A DNA stretch of 64,000 nucleotides from CAWUJK01 sp963922865 (lineage in GTDB: Bacteria; Patescibacteriota; Gracilibacteria; BD1-5; UBA6164), in contig CAWUJK010000001.1 in the NCBI GenBank assembly GCA_963922865.1, forward strand, positions 1 to 64,000, written 5' to 3'. The notes below the pieces were generated by a model that saw nothing but the letters and a program-made list of their open reading frames with translations, was not told where the DNA came from and did no database searches. Positions 44,486-57,022 of this stretch are shown in pieces. Within the stretch, counting starts at the first letter, position 1; every line of letters starts with the position of its first letter. Both the position numbers and the translations under genes were made by a program.

Positions 44486-45796
44486 ATGAAATATTACAAA
44501 AAAATATCCATCTACTTTTTATTAATAGTGTTAAATACAATGTTTAACACAAATTTTGCATTTGCATCATGTAGTATAGATAATACTCCAGAATACATAA
44601 GCAAATATATTAAAAATCTAAGAAAAGTAGTATCAAACACAAACAAAGCATCTATAGAAAAAAGTAAACAAGAAAAAGAAAGTATTTTTGGGAAACAAAA
44701 TACTAATAGTTATAATAAAGTATATTGAGCATTAAATTCTTTATTTAGTTGGAAATGATATAGTTTAAATTTTGAATATAGCATATGAGAAAACACAAAA
44801 GAAATACCAAAAGAAGTTAAAAGAGATATAAAAATGCTTGAAGAAGAAAAAGATAAATTAAATAAATATTATCAAAGTTTTGCAAAAAAAAGCTTAAGTC
44901 AAATAGAAATTAATAAAGATGAAGTATGTAAATGAATAGAAAACCAAGATGAAATATGTAAAAAACACATCAAAAACAAGCAAAAATCAATAAATGTTTT
45001 ATTAAAAGCATCTAGATGAATAAATAACTTAATACTTCATATTAAAAATAATGCTATAAACAAATCTATAAATTGAGAAAGCAGTTATTTTCTATTAACA
45101 AAATGAGATATAGAATTAATAAAAAACGACTATAGTAAAAAAAATCTAGAGTCATGTAATAGAAAAGGAGGAGAAAATTGAGATAAAGGTTTTTTTAGAA
45201 CAATAATTGATTCTATAAAAAAAATAAGTTTATTATGAAAAGAATCAGAAAAAAACACAAAAAACTGGGAAGAAGCAATAGATTTATTATGGTGAGATAA
45301 GCAAGATAGTGATTACAGAGAAAAAGAAAGAAGTTTGTTACAAAAAGAACTTGCAAAACAAGGTATATGATGAGATTCAAGTAGTACTATAATGGGAAAC
45401 TTAGAAGCATATAACGAAAATTGAGAACTTTTGTGAGCTAAACAATGATTCCTAGACTCCATACAAGAACAAATAAATGAATTTGAAAAAACATTAGAAG
45501 AGCAAAGAGAAGCAATAGCGAAAAAATGATGGATAAAGGCAGCAGAATTTGAAAAAAAAGTGTGAGTAGTAAAATCAGCTCAACAAATAAAAATTGATAT
45601 AAACTCTAACTATATAAAGTTAAAAGAATTATCATTAAAAGACGATAAAGCAAATGATACTTTAACAAATAGAATGATAAAAATGCATTTGAATCTTTCG
45701 GAAGGAATAAATACATTAACTAAAACCTGTAAAATATCTGTGAAAGTTTGTCAGAGCCAAAAAAAAGGACAATGAGATTGTGGAAAATGTTACTAA
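44486..45796 (+). CDS. Exported protein of unknown function
   Basis: A 436-residue protein with a signal peptide (hydrophobic YFLLIVLNTMFNTNFAFA, cleavage probably after FAFA) and a cysteine right after (SCSID). Charged helices dominate, with paired cysteines (KDEVCKG/DEICKKH), and the C-terminus is cysteine-rich (KTCKISVKVCQ...CGKCY). A TTG 12 nt upstream could be an alternative start; I chose the ATG. It probably forms an operon with the preceding exported protein and with map. Confidence 0.6.
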
Positions 45797-45813
45797 AATA
45801 ATTAAAAAGAAAA

Positions 45814-46557
45814 ATGTTAAAAAATAGAGAGATAGAACAAATGAGAAAAAATGCAAAAATACATAAAAAAATTTTTGAAGAAATAAAAAAAATAGCACTA
45901 CCATGAACAAAAGCAAAACAGGTAGATAAATTATGTTACGAGATAGCAAAAAAGAATAATGTGTTATGTGCATTTAAATGAGCTTATTGATTTCCTGATA
46001 ATATTTGTATAAGTATAAACGATGAAATAGCCCACTGAAGATGAGCTAGAGATATAATTTTTAAGAATTGAGACTTAGTAAATTTTGATTTTTGAATAAA
46101 AGATAAAGGTTTGTGAATAAATACAGATACTTGATTTAGCCTAATAATATGATGAAATAAATATAATAGTGTATGAGCAAAGATGATAGAAGTAAACAAA
46201 AAAGCACTAGAAGCTTGAATAAAAATGTGCAAACCATGAAATAAAATATGAGATATAAGCGCAGCAATAGAAAAAGAAATACTATCTTGATGATTCAAGG
46301 TTGTGAAAGATTTAACCGGGCACTCTGTATGAAAAAAAATTCATGAAAAACCCTATATTCCAAATTATGGAAAAGCTGGAACATGAGAAACATTAAAACC
46401 TTGAATGGTGTTAGCAATAGAACCTTTATTGTGAGAAACTAGTTGAGAAATAATTGATAAAGGCTGATATGAAATTTATATAAAAGATGGTAGTTTAGGT
46501 TGTCAATTTGAAAACAATGTCCTAATAACAAAAGATGGTCATGAGATAATCATATAA
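45814..46557 (+). CDS. map: Methionine aminopeptidase, type I
   Basis: Removes N-terminal methionine from new proteins. The protein has 247 residues with a typical M24A pattern: SINDEIAHG (His), NFDFGIK and NTDTGFS (two metal Asp), LTGHSVGKKIHEKPYIP (metal His), AIEPLL (Glu) and QFENNVLIT (Glu). No N-terminal zinc domain. It lies 17 nt behind the exported-protein pair. Confidence 0.95.
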
Positions 46558-46649
46558 AAAATTTCAAAAAATTATAAAAATACAAAACATAAATAAAATA
46601 GACTTTTATACGATTTTAGCTAAAATATTTTAAATATAAAAATATTAAT

Positions 46650-47573
46650 ATGAAATTTATTAATGCACATAAAAATTTTTTAAGCTATCTTGAGGTAATA
46701 AAAAATAAGTCTCAAAAAACAATTGAGCAATATGATAGACATTTGAATAAATTTATAGATTTTTTAGAGGATGAGAATATAGATAGTTATAAGTTTGAAG
46801 TTAAAAATATAAGCCTAGATTTAGCTGATAGATTCAGAGAATATCTATATAAAGTTGCAACTAAAAGAATAAGTATAAAAACAGCAAATGCTTATATGAT
46901 AAGCATCAGGTCATTTTTAAAATATCTAGAAAAAAAAGGACATAAAAGCTTATCTGCAACTTCAATAGACCTAATAAAAGCAGAACCTAGACAAGTGGAA
47001 TTTTTAACTAAAGATGAATTAAAAAGATTGTTTTCTACTCCAGATACAAGTAGCATAATATGAACTAGAGATCTAGCAATAATGGAAATGATATATTCAA
47101 CAGGACTTAGAATATCTGAGCTTACAAGCTTAAATATAAATGATGTAGACCTAAAAAGAGAAGAGTTTGCAATAAGATGAAAGTGAAGAAAAGTAAGAGT
47201 TGTTTACATTACTAAAGAAGCTTGAGAACTTATAAAAAAATATTTAAACAAGAGAAAAGACCATCTTTCTCCTCTATTTATAAGACATAATATAAATATT
47301 GACAATATAGATATATTAGAAGATGAAAAGATGAGACTTTCTAGATTTTTTATAACAACAATGATAAAAAAATATGCTCTAAAGGCCTATATCTTAAAAG
47401 ATATATCAGCACATACTCTCAGACACTCATTTGCAACTACACTGCTTGACTCAGGAGCAGATTTAAGATCTATCCAAGAAATGCTTGGGCATTCAAGTAT
47501 TACAACAACACAAGTATATACACATGTAACAAATAAAAAACTTAAAGAAGTGCATAAAAAGTTCATGAAGTAA
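46650..47573 (+). CDS. XerC/XerD-family tyrosine recombinase
   Basis: A 307-residue protein with an N-terminal SAM-like core-binding domain (residues 1-100, KTIEQYDRHLNKFIDFLE) and a catalytic domain with STGLRISELTSL (R154), HTLRHSFATTLLDSGADLRS (H-R), LGHSSITTTQVYTHV and the nucleophile Tyr of that segment. Size and motifs fit a chromosome-dimer resolving XerC/D rather than an element-borne integrase, and no attachment site is visible nearby. Confidence 0.85.
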
Positions 47574-47606
47574 AAAATCTATGTTCTCATAATAATATAG
47601 ATTTTT
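47573..47606 (+). terminator. Xer gene terminator
   Basis: AAAAATCTAT and ATAGATTTTT (47597-47606) form a 10-bp stem after the stop. Confidence 0.65.
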
Positions 47607-47669
47607 ATTTTTGTTTTAAAATAAAAATTATGTTAAAATACTAATATAATTAATAATTAAGTAAAAAAT

Positions 47670-48833
47670 ATGTCTGAAAAACTATTTTATAATATTTTCA
47701 ATAAAAAGGAAAAAATAACAAATGATAACATGCTAACTTTAAAAAAGGAGTTATCAGAGCTTTTTAAACTTTTAAAACAAAGAAATGATATAGATAATTT
47801 AAAAGTTTTAAACAACAAAATAGATTTAACAATAAAAAATTCAAAGAAAAAAATTGATAAAAAGCATAAAAAACAATTAAATGATATAATTGATAAAATT
47901 GATAATTATATAGAAAAGCAAGAAAGCAAAGAAAATAAAAAAGAAAAAGTAAAACTTATAGATGTAGTAAAAGCAGTAGAAAACAAATATAAAAAATGTG
48001 AGAAATTATCTCCTGAAAAACTTAGAAACTACACAAGAACTTGTAGAAAAACTTCAACTATAGAATATGAAAAACAACTAGCTTTATTACAGTTAGAATT
48101 AGTAAAACTACAAAAACATATAAAAGAATCATGAGAGACTCTACTTATAATATTTGAAGGTAGAGATGCAGCTTGAAAAGGTGGTACTATAAAAAGGTTT
48201 ATGGAAAATTTAAATCCAAGACTAGCAAAAGTAGTAGCTTTGAATAAACCTACAGAAGAAGAACAAAGTCAATGGTATTTTCAAAGATATGTAAAAAATT
48301 TACCCAGTGGATGAGAAATGGCATTATTTGATAGATCTTGGTATAATAGAGCTTGAGTAGAACCAGTTATGTGATTTTGTACGAAAGACCAATATGAACA
48401 ATTTTTAAAAGATGTTGTAAATTTTGAAAAAATGCTTACAGAAAACTGAATAAAAATAATAAAATTTTATTTTTCTGTGAGTAAAACTGAACAAGCTGAA
48501 AGATTTGAGGCAAGAAGAACAAATCCTTTAAAACAATATAAACTATCCCCTATTGATCAATTTTCACAACAACTATGGGATAAATATACACTAGCTGAAT
48601 ATAAAAACTTTTCAAATACCCATACAAAACATGCCCCTTGGACTTTGATAAATTCAGATGATAAGAAAAAAGCAAGATTAAATGCTATCAAAGTAATTTT
48701 GAATAATTTTGATTATCCTTGAAAAATAGAAAAAAATAAAATAAAAATTGATGAAGAAATAGTTTATAATTGAAAAGAAAAAGTAAAAAGATTGTCAGAA
48801 GAAATAAATACAAAAAAAGATTTATTTGATTAA
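47670..48833 (+). CDS. Polyphosphate kinase 2 family protein
   Basis: A 387-residue protein with a Lys-rich helical N-terminal extension (about 1-95) and a PPK2 catalytic domain: Walker A FEGRDAAGKGGTIKR (164-173), Walker B ALFDRSWYNRAGVEPVMGF, lid helices with FEARRTNPLKQYKLSPIDQ, and the terminal WTLINSDDKKKARLNAI. It transfers phosphate between polyphosphate and nucleotides; the class (GDP, ADP or AMP preference) is not decidable here. The EINxKKDLFD end is the natural C-terminus. Confidence 0.88.
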
Positions 48834-48884
48834 GAAATAAAAAGTGAGTATTAAAAAAAGTGTGTAAATAGAAATTGTGTATTT

Positions 48885-48926
48885 AATAGTAATTATAATA
48901 AATAAATTTATAATTACTATTTTTTG
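48885..48926 (+). terminator. PPK2 gene terminator
   Basis: A perfect 14-bp stem, AATAGTAATTATAA (48885-48898) with its complement at 48908-48921, followed by six T. Confidence 0.75.
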
Positions 48927-49036
48927 TATTTATTTTATATAAGTTTATTTTAAAGAGTGGTATTTTTTATTTACCTAAATTTTTACATGCCACCAAATTA
49001 AGCATTTATTTAGTTTAAATATTTTTAATGAAAGGA

Positions 49037-50662
49037 AAAAATAAAAAGAGACCCTACATCAAAGTATGTGAAACAAATAATTATTGTTTCTATTTACACA
49101 GTTTATTGTACAGTCTCAATACTTTTTAAAATAATACCCAATAAAAATTAATTATTGTTTCTTTTACACACTTTTTTGAATAGTTTCTTTTACTTCTTTA
49201 TATAATATTAAAATAAATGAACGTTCACTTGAACGTTCATTTATCCATTATTCTCAAAATAATCTCGGTGGATTTAACTTAACCTCAGGATCATACTCTA
49301 TCACAAATGAATAATCATTACTACTGTCTCCATCACAACTCTTTGATACCTTCCTAACATAATTCAAATCATATATCTCTCATAAAGCATAATTATTAGT
49401 ACTCTCTCATCATGGTAATACATAACTACTAGATCATAATACTGCTCATCATATCGTATTTCTCGTAAATAAACTTCATTTTAAATCCAATCTATCTCAT
49501 AAATCTTTATCTGCATAACTCTCTCAATTCGCATCTCAACTCCTAAATGTTCCATCTGCATATATTATTGCTCTTATTTTACTCACTGTGTTTAATACAT
49601 ATACATTTCATTTCTTATTATAATCTGTCTTTACATTGTAATTATCACTCAAAACTATTATTCATATCTTAGTTTTTATATCCTCATCTATTATTAAATT
49701 TCAGTTTCTTACTATTAAGGTATCGTTGGTTTCTAATTTATTTTTTAATTCTTTATAATTTATATCTCAATCTACATATATTACTCAGTTTAGTTTCTTA
49801 TTCTTATCTCAACTCATATTTCTTATATAACTATAAGCTTTCTTTCTTATATCTTCTCTTATTTCTCATTTCGATAAATCTGAATAATTCTTCTCTTGTC
49901 AGGTTAACTCTATTTTTCAAGCTCATTGTAATTCTCAAATCACTTTTAATCATAGTGTCTCATAACTACAAATTGTCTCTTCTCAAAATCAAAAGTTATC
50001 TAATTTATACGATATCTTTTTTCATCATATGACATAGGATATCTCTAAATCTTTACTACTTATGCTTGGAGATTGTAATACATTAGATGTAGCGTCTATC
50101 TTTCATACAAATGATATGTTATCTCATAAATTAACTCAAAAGTTATTGTCTAATTTTGAAAAATTTCAATTCCATACATGACCTGTAACTGTATTTACTA
50201 TGCTTGTCTTATTTATCTTTAAATTTCAATCTTTATAATTTGAGATGTTTCATATGTTACTTAATTTTATCTCATATTCTTGATCTTTTCACAATTCGGG
50301 TATTCATCATCATTTTAAACTTATTTCTCATTTTACTGGCTTCTTAAAACTATTATTATTCAATACTTTCTTCTCTATCTTTTGAACTATACTTGTATCT
50401 TGATAACTATTGGTCCAACTCTTTAGTGTTATCTTAAAGTCTTGTTTAAAACTTGAATAAGGTGATAGTGATCTTAGTTGAAAATTTATTTCTCAATCTT
50501 GATTACTTTTTCATCACCAATTTAATTCTAATCGTTTGCTTGGGTTATTCAATATCTCTAATTCCTGAACACTCTTACCATATATCGCATTATCATACTT
50601 ATCTCTTAAGCTCAATTTGTACTCGTAATAATCATTGTTATTCCCGTATTTGTCTCAGGTTG
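49037..50662. repeat. Long direct repeat, copy 1 (1,626 bp)
   Basis: By line-by-line reading it is identical to 57067-58692 at a constant offset of 8,030. It covers about 211 bp of 3' flanking sequence plus the last 470 codons of the surface-protein gene at 49248-52784. Identity ends sharply inside the coding region at GGTTG. Confidence 0.9.
49213..49244 (-). repeat. Double palindrome of TGAACGTTCA, copy 3 (terminator)
   Basis: ATAAA, two TGAACGTTCA decamers separated by CT, then TTTAT. It starts 4 nt past the stop of the surface-protein gene on the minus strand and is followed there by T-rich sequence. Confidence 0.8.
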
Positions 50663-52784
50663 ATAAAACTTTTAAATCACTTTTTGTTTGGGATAATCAA
50701 GCAGGATATACTTTAAAAGATTTAGAGTAAAAATAATCATATTTGTTTTGTTTTCAAAAGTTTCAAACAGCATCTGTTGTAGTAATTTTGATATCATAAT
50801 TTCAAATTTCTTTAAAAATATAGCCTAGTTTAGAAGTTAAATCAACTATTTTTGTAGAACTTTTTATATCATTAATTTCTCAAGAAATATTTTCTATAAT
50901 ATTATTGTCTTTAAAAACCTCTACTCTATATTTTGCTTTAGCTATTTCTCTACATCAACCAGGGTTTGGATCAGATATACTAAACCTAAATAATTTAGAG
51001 TCTGTAGCTTTTATAGAGCTAAAATTCATAGCAATAAAGTTTATTGTTGGTCATGTTTTATCAACATGATCCATTATTCACTCATATTTATAACGATTAC
51101 CTGCATTATCTTTTGCTCTGAGAGTAAACTCTTTTCAATTATCTGTTTCTTTATCAAAAGTTTTAGTTTCAGAACTATATCAATCACATCAACTAAAACT
51201 ATCCCAAGTACATCTAGCTATTACTTTAATCCTTTGTCCACATTTCAAGTTTTTTATTTCACTCACAACTACTGGTTTTATATTAATTTTGTCCGAAGAA
51301 CTAACTGAATCTCAAGCACTATCAGAGCTAGATTTTAAATCAAAATTAATGTTTTCTCAAGACTTGTTTCAATTCAAATTGATTATAGGTATAGTTAAGT
51401 TAAATTTTTTATCATAGTTTCATGGTTTTTTAAATCTAAATTTAAATTCAAAATAAGCATTTCATGCTGTATCAAATTGACTTTTAGGTTTGTTTGTAGA
51501 TTCAAAAATTATTTCTGGACTAGTATGATTTATTGTTATTCAATAAGTTGGATCAGAATAAGGATTTAATTTAACATCCATTAAATAAGCTCTAGCTGTA
51601 AAAATATTATCTTTATAATAAGACTGCTTAGGGTCAAATCACATAAGATATATAAAAGATTGAGACTTTGAAGGATTTCAAGCTCTAACATCTACAGGGA
51701 TATTATTAATTTTTTTTGTAACTTGATTTCATATATCATCTCTAATTGTCATATAAAAATAAATTTTTCATAATTGAGTTAATTTAACATTTTCTTCAAG
51801 TCAGAACTCAAGTAATTCATCTGAATTTATTTTAATGTTTTTTATTCATGCATTTTCTTTGTTAATTAAAGCTCAGGAAGAATTAATTTTTATTTCGTCT
51901 CAAAATTCTTCTATTTTAGAAGATTCTTCTCAATTATTTTTTATATAAGTATAGTCAATAGTATAGTTAAAAGTAGTTTCCTTACAATTTGGGTTAGGTT
52001 TATTTGTGATAATTTTAGCACTTAGTTTTAATGGTTCTCCTCAAATTTTAAGTCTAGAATGAGAGTATGAAAAACTATTTTTATCAAATTCTAGCTTATA
52101 ATAGTCTTTTCATTTTTTTCTCTCAAGTATTGATCATGTAACCATTTTGTATGAAATATCACTATTTCAATTTATCATCTTATATTTTGTTTCTTTACAA
52201 AAACTATCTTCACATATATTTTTAAAACTGTATTTATGTTTTCATGAAAAAGAATAATGTTTTAAGTTAGTTACTATGGTTTCTAAAGATATATTTTCTA
52301 TAACTCAAAAATTTTCCTTCAAAATACTTTTATAATTTTCAAAGAAATATTGTTTTCAATCACTATAACTATCATAGCTCATCAATCATTTCTTGTAATC
52401 AGAATTGTCAATTTTAAAATTTGAATTATACTGAATCAGTTCTTCAAGAGTAAAAGTTTTTGTGATACATTCTTTATAAACTCATGGTTCATCTGGTTCA
52501 CAAAAACTCTTTATCTCAAAATCTCAACTATATTTATCTATTATATTTTTTTTGATTTGAGAATCTAACCAAATCTTAAAATTATTTATTTCTAAGGTTT
52601 TTTTGTCTTTTATAACATCGAAATTTTCATCAATTCATATATAACTATCTTTTGTTTCTAAACACTTATTATCAACACATTTATTTTCAACAAAAACTCT
52701 CTTTTTACATATGTCTGCAAAACTTAAATCTATGCTGTAAAAGCTTATAAAAAAAATTAATAGCAGTTTATATATATTTTTCAT
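49248..52784 (-). CDS. Large surface protein with Ig-like repeats (variant A)
   Basis: An 1,178-residue exported protein with a signal peptide (LLLIFFISFYSIDLSFA). The middle part has bacterial Ig/cadherin-like segments ending DNAGNRYKYEGI, GPTINFI and DAVGNFGK. Residues 709-1178 are identical to the second copy at 57278. The C-terminal 150 residues form a beta-rich domain (NGVIYVDGDINYKELKNKL, LIVRNGNLIIDEDI, IRAIIYADGTF) seen in CPR surface proteins. Cysteine pairs suggest oxidation outside the cell. Probably an adhesin or cell-surface fibre; function not established. Confidence 0.7.
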
Positions 52785-52853
52785 AAAAAAATGATAAAAT
52801 AATAAATTAAACACTCTATTATTTTATCATTTTTATTTTATTAATGCAAATTC

Positions 52854-53315
52854 ACTAATTAATTTGTTCTACTTCTCAAGATGGTCTTTCTTCATCTACT
52901 TGTTTTATACTACAGTTTTCAGTTCAATAAACAAAATCATCTGAATGTCTTCAACTAGAAGGGTGTTTTGTTTTAGCAGCTTTTCATTCAGCATCAAGAG
53001 TAGATTGATCAGCAAATCTAGCTGCAGTGTTAGATGATGCAGTATTTCATGTTTTTTCTACACTATACCCTGATTCACAAGCTGTTCTAGTATGATAGTA
53101 ACCTACTTTAGTGACTTTTTTTCAAGTACAGGTTCTTGTTCAATTTTCACTCCAATCACCACAATCTTTTTCATCTACTTCACAAGTTCTATCAACACTT
53201 TTTACACATATATAATCAGGATTTGCATTTGTAGGGTTAACAACAAAATTAAAGTAAGCAAATGTCATTCAAGCTAGAACAACCAAAGCTCAAACAATGT
53301 ATTTTAAATTTTTCA
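52854..53315 (-). CDS. Small exported Cys-rich protein with thrombospondin-like segment
   Basis: A 153-residue protein with an N-terminal hydrophobic anchor (YIVGALVVLAGMTFAYFNFVV). The extracellular part contains CEVDEKDCGDWSENGTRTCTG, resembling a thrombospondin type 1 repeat (Trp, then Cys and Arg-Thr-Cys), and further cysteines (RTACESG, ENCSIK). Unknown role; encoded upstream of the large surface protein in the same direction. Confidence 0.6.
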
Positions 53316-53384
53316 TAAATGTTATAAAAATTAAGATTTAAGATAATAATATAACAAAAAACATTATAATCTTTTTTAAAGGTA

Positions 53385-54917
53385 TTACAAATCATTTACA
53401 GAGTAAAATTGTGTTTCTATAAGTCAGTCAACTGTTAAAACTTTAGCAGGTATAGCTTCCCAAACTCATTTTTTTCTATCAAGAGCCCACCAAGCTGGCC
53501 ATCTAAGAAAATTATTTTTTGTCAAAAATTCAAAATCAATAGGATATCATCATTTTTCTTTGGAATATTCTACTAAATATTTCATATCTTCTTTTGTAAT
53601 TGCTTCATATATTTTATCATAATTATCATATAATTCTTGCATATGATAAATATTGTTTTGCAGAATCATAGGATTTGATTTATGCACAAAAAGTTCTTTA
53701 GAATTTTTAGAATCTATAAATTGTATGTATGGCATTCAAAATGTCTTCATGAGATTTCAAACATATCAACTCATAGCACTAAAGGTATCTCAATTAACTA
53801 AATCATTGATGTTATCAGATTTTTTAAACTCATACATATAAACATACAAACTATCTCAATCCCATTTTTTTCAGTCTTTATAATAAAGTCAATTACTTGG
53901 AACTAAGTATTTTGATTGTTTAGTCTCAAAAACAAAATAAGAGTTTCAATCAATATTTTTAAGATCATTAAGACTAACTTCTTGAAAATAGTGCGCTTTA
54001 TCTAAATTAAAATTAAGATTTTCTTTTTTATGCCAAGCTCAATTAGAATTATTAAAACTAATCGTTTTAAATCAATCAGAATATCATTTTTTAGTTGCCT
54101 TAAATCTCAGATGGGCAAAAGGATAATAGTCTAGTTTGATAGAATATTCTCATTTAGAATTTGATATAGTAAATTTTTTGTTATTGTTTAAGAGTGTAAT
54201 TTTAACTCAAGGTATTGGCTTACTGTTTTTATCTAGTATTTTTCAATACAGCTCAAACTTATTAGTTTTATCACATGTTATTTTATTTTCTAAACAAGTT
54301 TTTTTTCTAGTTTCATTTGCTTTTTCATAATCTCATTTTAAATCATATAAATATGATATAAGTTCTTTTTTCTCTATTGATTTATTTGGTATTTTTTCTA
54401 ATTCTTTACTAATACTATCTATATTTGTTTTTCTAGTGAATATATCATTTAATATATAAGTATCATTGTGTGCTATATCTTGCTCAAAAACTATTTTATT
54501 CTCAGAGTCACTCATATATCATCATTTTATACAATCTTGTTTGTATGATTTATATATATCTACTATAGCTTCATTTTTAAATTCTTTATTTTCAAATAAT
54601 CCTTGTTTAATGAAATCATGATAAAATGGTGTATAGCTTATTTTTCAATTTGTGTTTTTATCACATATAACAAAATTATTTTTTGAAATGTCCAATTTTA
54701 AATCTTTTAACAATTTATCATCTTCTAAAAAATCTTCTAATTTTTCATAATCATTAGGGTTAAAAGGAATGTCTCAATAATCTTTTTCAACTTTTTTTGT
54801 AATAGTTTCTAGGTTTGAATCATTTTTTTTGTCATGAAAAAAATGTCTATAAAATATAGCTAGCAACAATAATAGCATAAGTGAAATCAAAACTCTATTT
54901 ATAAATTTTTTATTCAT
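53385..54917 (-). CDS. Membrane-anchored protein with carboxypeptidase-regulatory-like domain
   Basis: A 510-residue protein with an N-terminal membrane anchor (RVLISLMLLLLLAIFY). Near residues 220-265 lies a beta-sandwich segment, LYGKILDKNSKPIPGVKITL followed by FTISNSKGEYSIKL, typical of carboxypeptidase-regulatory-like/Cna-B-like domains. The C-terminal part is unassigned (WPAWWALDRKKGVWEAIPAK at the end). First of a minus-strand group leading toward the surface protein. Confidence 0.65.
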
Positions 54918-54972
54918 AAAATGATATAATTAAAAATTAATTTTAATATTTAATATATTAACAACTAAGTAA

Positions 54973-55023
54973 TTAAAATCAAAAAAAAATGGCTTTACAT
55001 TGTATAAAACTATTTTACTATAG
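54973..55023. repeat. 50-bp imperfect repeat, copy 1
   Basis: TTAAAATCAAAAAAAAATGG and the following GCTTTACATTGTATAAAAC match 62922-62972 at about nine of ten positions. On the minus strand it offers a TACAAT box upstream of the gene starting at 54917, so it may be a shared promoter. An ATG-led ORF on the plus strand here is probably spurious. Confidence 0.5.
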
Positions 55024-55110
55024 ATATAAAAATATTTATTTGATTAAAAAAGTTTTTTATTTAATATATTTTAGGGATTATAATAAGATATTTTTACTTA
55101 AATTACTTAA

Positions 55111-55635
55111 ATGAAATTAATTGTTTGACTTTGAAATCCAGGCAAAAATTATGAAAAAACTAGGCATAATTTATGATTTATGTTTTTAGATTTTTTGGTT
55201 GAAAAAGAAAATTTTCCTAGTTTTAAGCTAGAAAGCAAGTTTAAGTCTGAAATATCTAAATGAGAGTTTGGGTGAGAAAAAACTATTTTTTTAAAAGCTC
55301 AAACATACATGAATTTAAGTTGAGAAAGTATAAAAAAAATAAGTGATTTCTATAAAATAAACACAAATGATATAATAGTTATATTTGATGATTTAAGCTT
55401 AGATTTTGGAAAAATTAGATTTAGAGAAAAAGGTTCTGCTTGAGGTCACAACTGAATAAAAGATATTATAAAATATTTTTGAGAAGATTTTAAAAGAATA
55501 AAAGTATGAATTTGATTTAATAACAATTATGAAGTTTCTGATTGGGTTTTATCTAAATTTACTCAACAAGAAATTTCATACCTAGAAAATGAAAGTCTTG
55601 AAAAAGTTTATGATTTATTAAAAAATGAAATATAA
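55111..55635 (+). CDS. pth: Peptidyl-tRNA hydrolase
   Basis: Releases peptides from dropped-off peptidyl-tRNA. The protein has 174 residues with the family start MKLIVGLGNPG, the catalytic H19 in YEKTRHNLGFM, LKAQTYMNLSGESI (Asn), IIVIFDDLSLDFGKIR (Asp) and GSAGGHNGIKDI. All catalytic residues are present. It is closely followed by the murC-like gene, whose longest ATG start would overlap its end. Confidence 0.95.
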
Positions 55636-55639
55636 AGAA

Positions 55640-57022
55640 ATGAAAGAAAATAAAACAAATAATAACAAAAAGATACAAAGTACCAAAATGATATACATAA
55701 TATGAATTTGATGAATATGAGTTTCTGGTTTAGCAAGATATTATTTAAATAAAAACTATAAAATATTTTGAAGTGATAAAACAAACTCAGATTTGATAGA
55801 AGCTTTAAAAAAACAGTGATGTGATATAATACTGTGAGAAGGTGAAAACAGGATAGATAAAAATTTTGAAAAAATAATCTATTCAGAAGCTGTAGCAAAA
55901 GATCAAAAAGAATTAAAACAAGCTAAAAAATTAAAACTAAAAATATTAACTTACCCAGAAGCTTTGTGAGAAATAGTAAATGAAAAAAAACTAATTGCTG
56001 TAACTGGAACGCATTGAAAATCAACTACTACTTCCCTAATTTCTCTAGTGTTAAAAAATTCAAAACAATGAGTCAACTCTATTGTTTGAACTATTTTAAA
56101 AGAGTTTTGAAATCAAAATACTTACTTTAGTTCTAGTCAATATTTTGTTATAGAGGCTTGTGAATATAAAAGAAGTTTTTTAAGTTATAAGCCTCTAGTT
56201 TGAATTATAACAAATATAGATTTAGATCACCTAGACTATTATAAGGATTTAGATGATTATATATCTGCTTTTGAGTCTTTTATAAACAATATTTGTATTT
56301 GATGATTTGTTATATTAAATTGAAATTGTAAAAATTCAAACAAACTAAATCAAATTAGAAAAGATATAAATTATATAGAAATATATGATAAGTATGCATG
56401 TTTTACTAATTTAGAATGAAAATCGCAAATAATACCTTTTCCAAAAATCAACATGAAAATTCCATGAGAACATATACTATTTGATGCGCATATAGCATAT
56501 ATTGTATGACATATGTTGGAAGTTGAAGATGAAAAAATAATTGAATCTTTAGAAAAATATTGTTGAGTATGGAGGAGAATGGAAGTTATTTGAAAAACAA
56601 AAAATAATAATACTCTAATGAGTGATTATTGACATCATCCAACTGAAATTAAACTTACACTTAAAGCGCTTAAAGACAATCATCCTGCTCAACCAATTTT
56701 AACAATTTTTCAACCTCATCAATACAATAGAACCTTAGAACTATTAGAAAGTTTTAAAACTTGTTTTTATGATACGGATAAATTAATAATACCAAATATT
56801 TATGAGTCTAGAGATTCTATTGATGATAAGAAAAAAATTAATTCTAAATTACTTATAGAAAAAATAAAACATTCAGACAAGCTGGATTGAAAAAATTTTG
56901 AAAATACTATAAGTATTATAAAAAAATGGGATAATGATAATAGCTATGGGATAATATTACTTTTATGAGCATGAGATATAGATAATTTAAGACATAAAAT
57001 AAAAACTTATCAAATTAAATAA
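55640..57022 (+). CDS. murC: UDP-N-acetylmuramate-alanine ligase (MurC)
   Basis: Mur ligase of about 460 residues adding L-Ala to UDP-MurNAc. Domain 1 has the dinucleotide-like MIYIIGIGGIGVSGLARYYL (second ATG, 55688), the ATP loop is AVTGTHGKSTTTSL, then NIDLDHLDYY, PGEHILFDAHIA, MSDYGHHPTEIK, FQPHQYNRT and the LGAGDID end. Three in-frame ATGs (55625, 55640, 55688) are possible; I use the one just after pth. Mpl is an alternative, but the GIGGIGVSG start favours MurC. Confidence 0.88.

Larger units (their letters stand above)
48854..49247. other. Noncoding region with degenerate TTTCTATTTACACAC repeats
   Basis: About 390 nt without a gene. It contains the PPK2 terminator, an inverted copy of TTTCTATTTACACACTTTTTT at 48857-48878, and two further degenerate copies in direct orientation near 49087 and 49160, each preceded by AATTATTGTTTC. 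Another copy with the same sequence is at 57029-57052. The part from 49037 is the start of the long repeat with 57067. Confidence 0.5.

Noticed and set aside
46650..47573. Xer-type recombinase as the integrase of a mobile element
   Set aside because: The protein looks like chromosomal XerC/D and no attachment-site repeats, cargo or element genes surround it.
54989..55120. 43-residue ORF (MALHCIKLFYYRYKN...) overlapping the pth start
   Set aside because: It lies in the 50-bp repeat/promoter region, overlaps pth, and the second copy of the repeat has no equivalent ORF.
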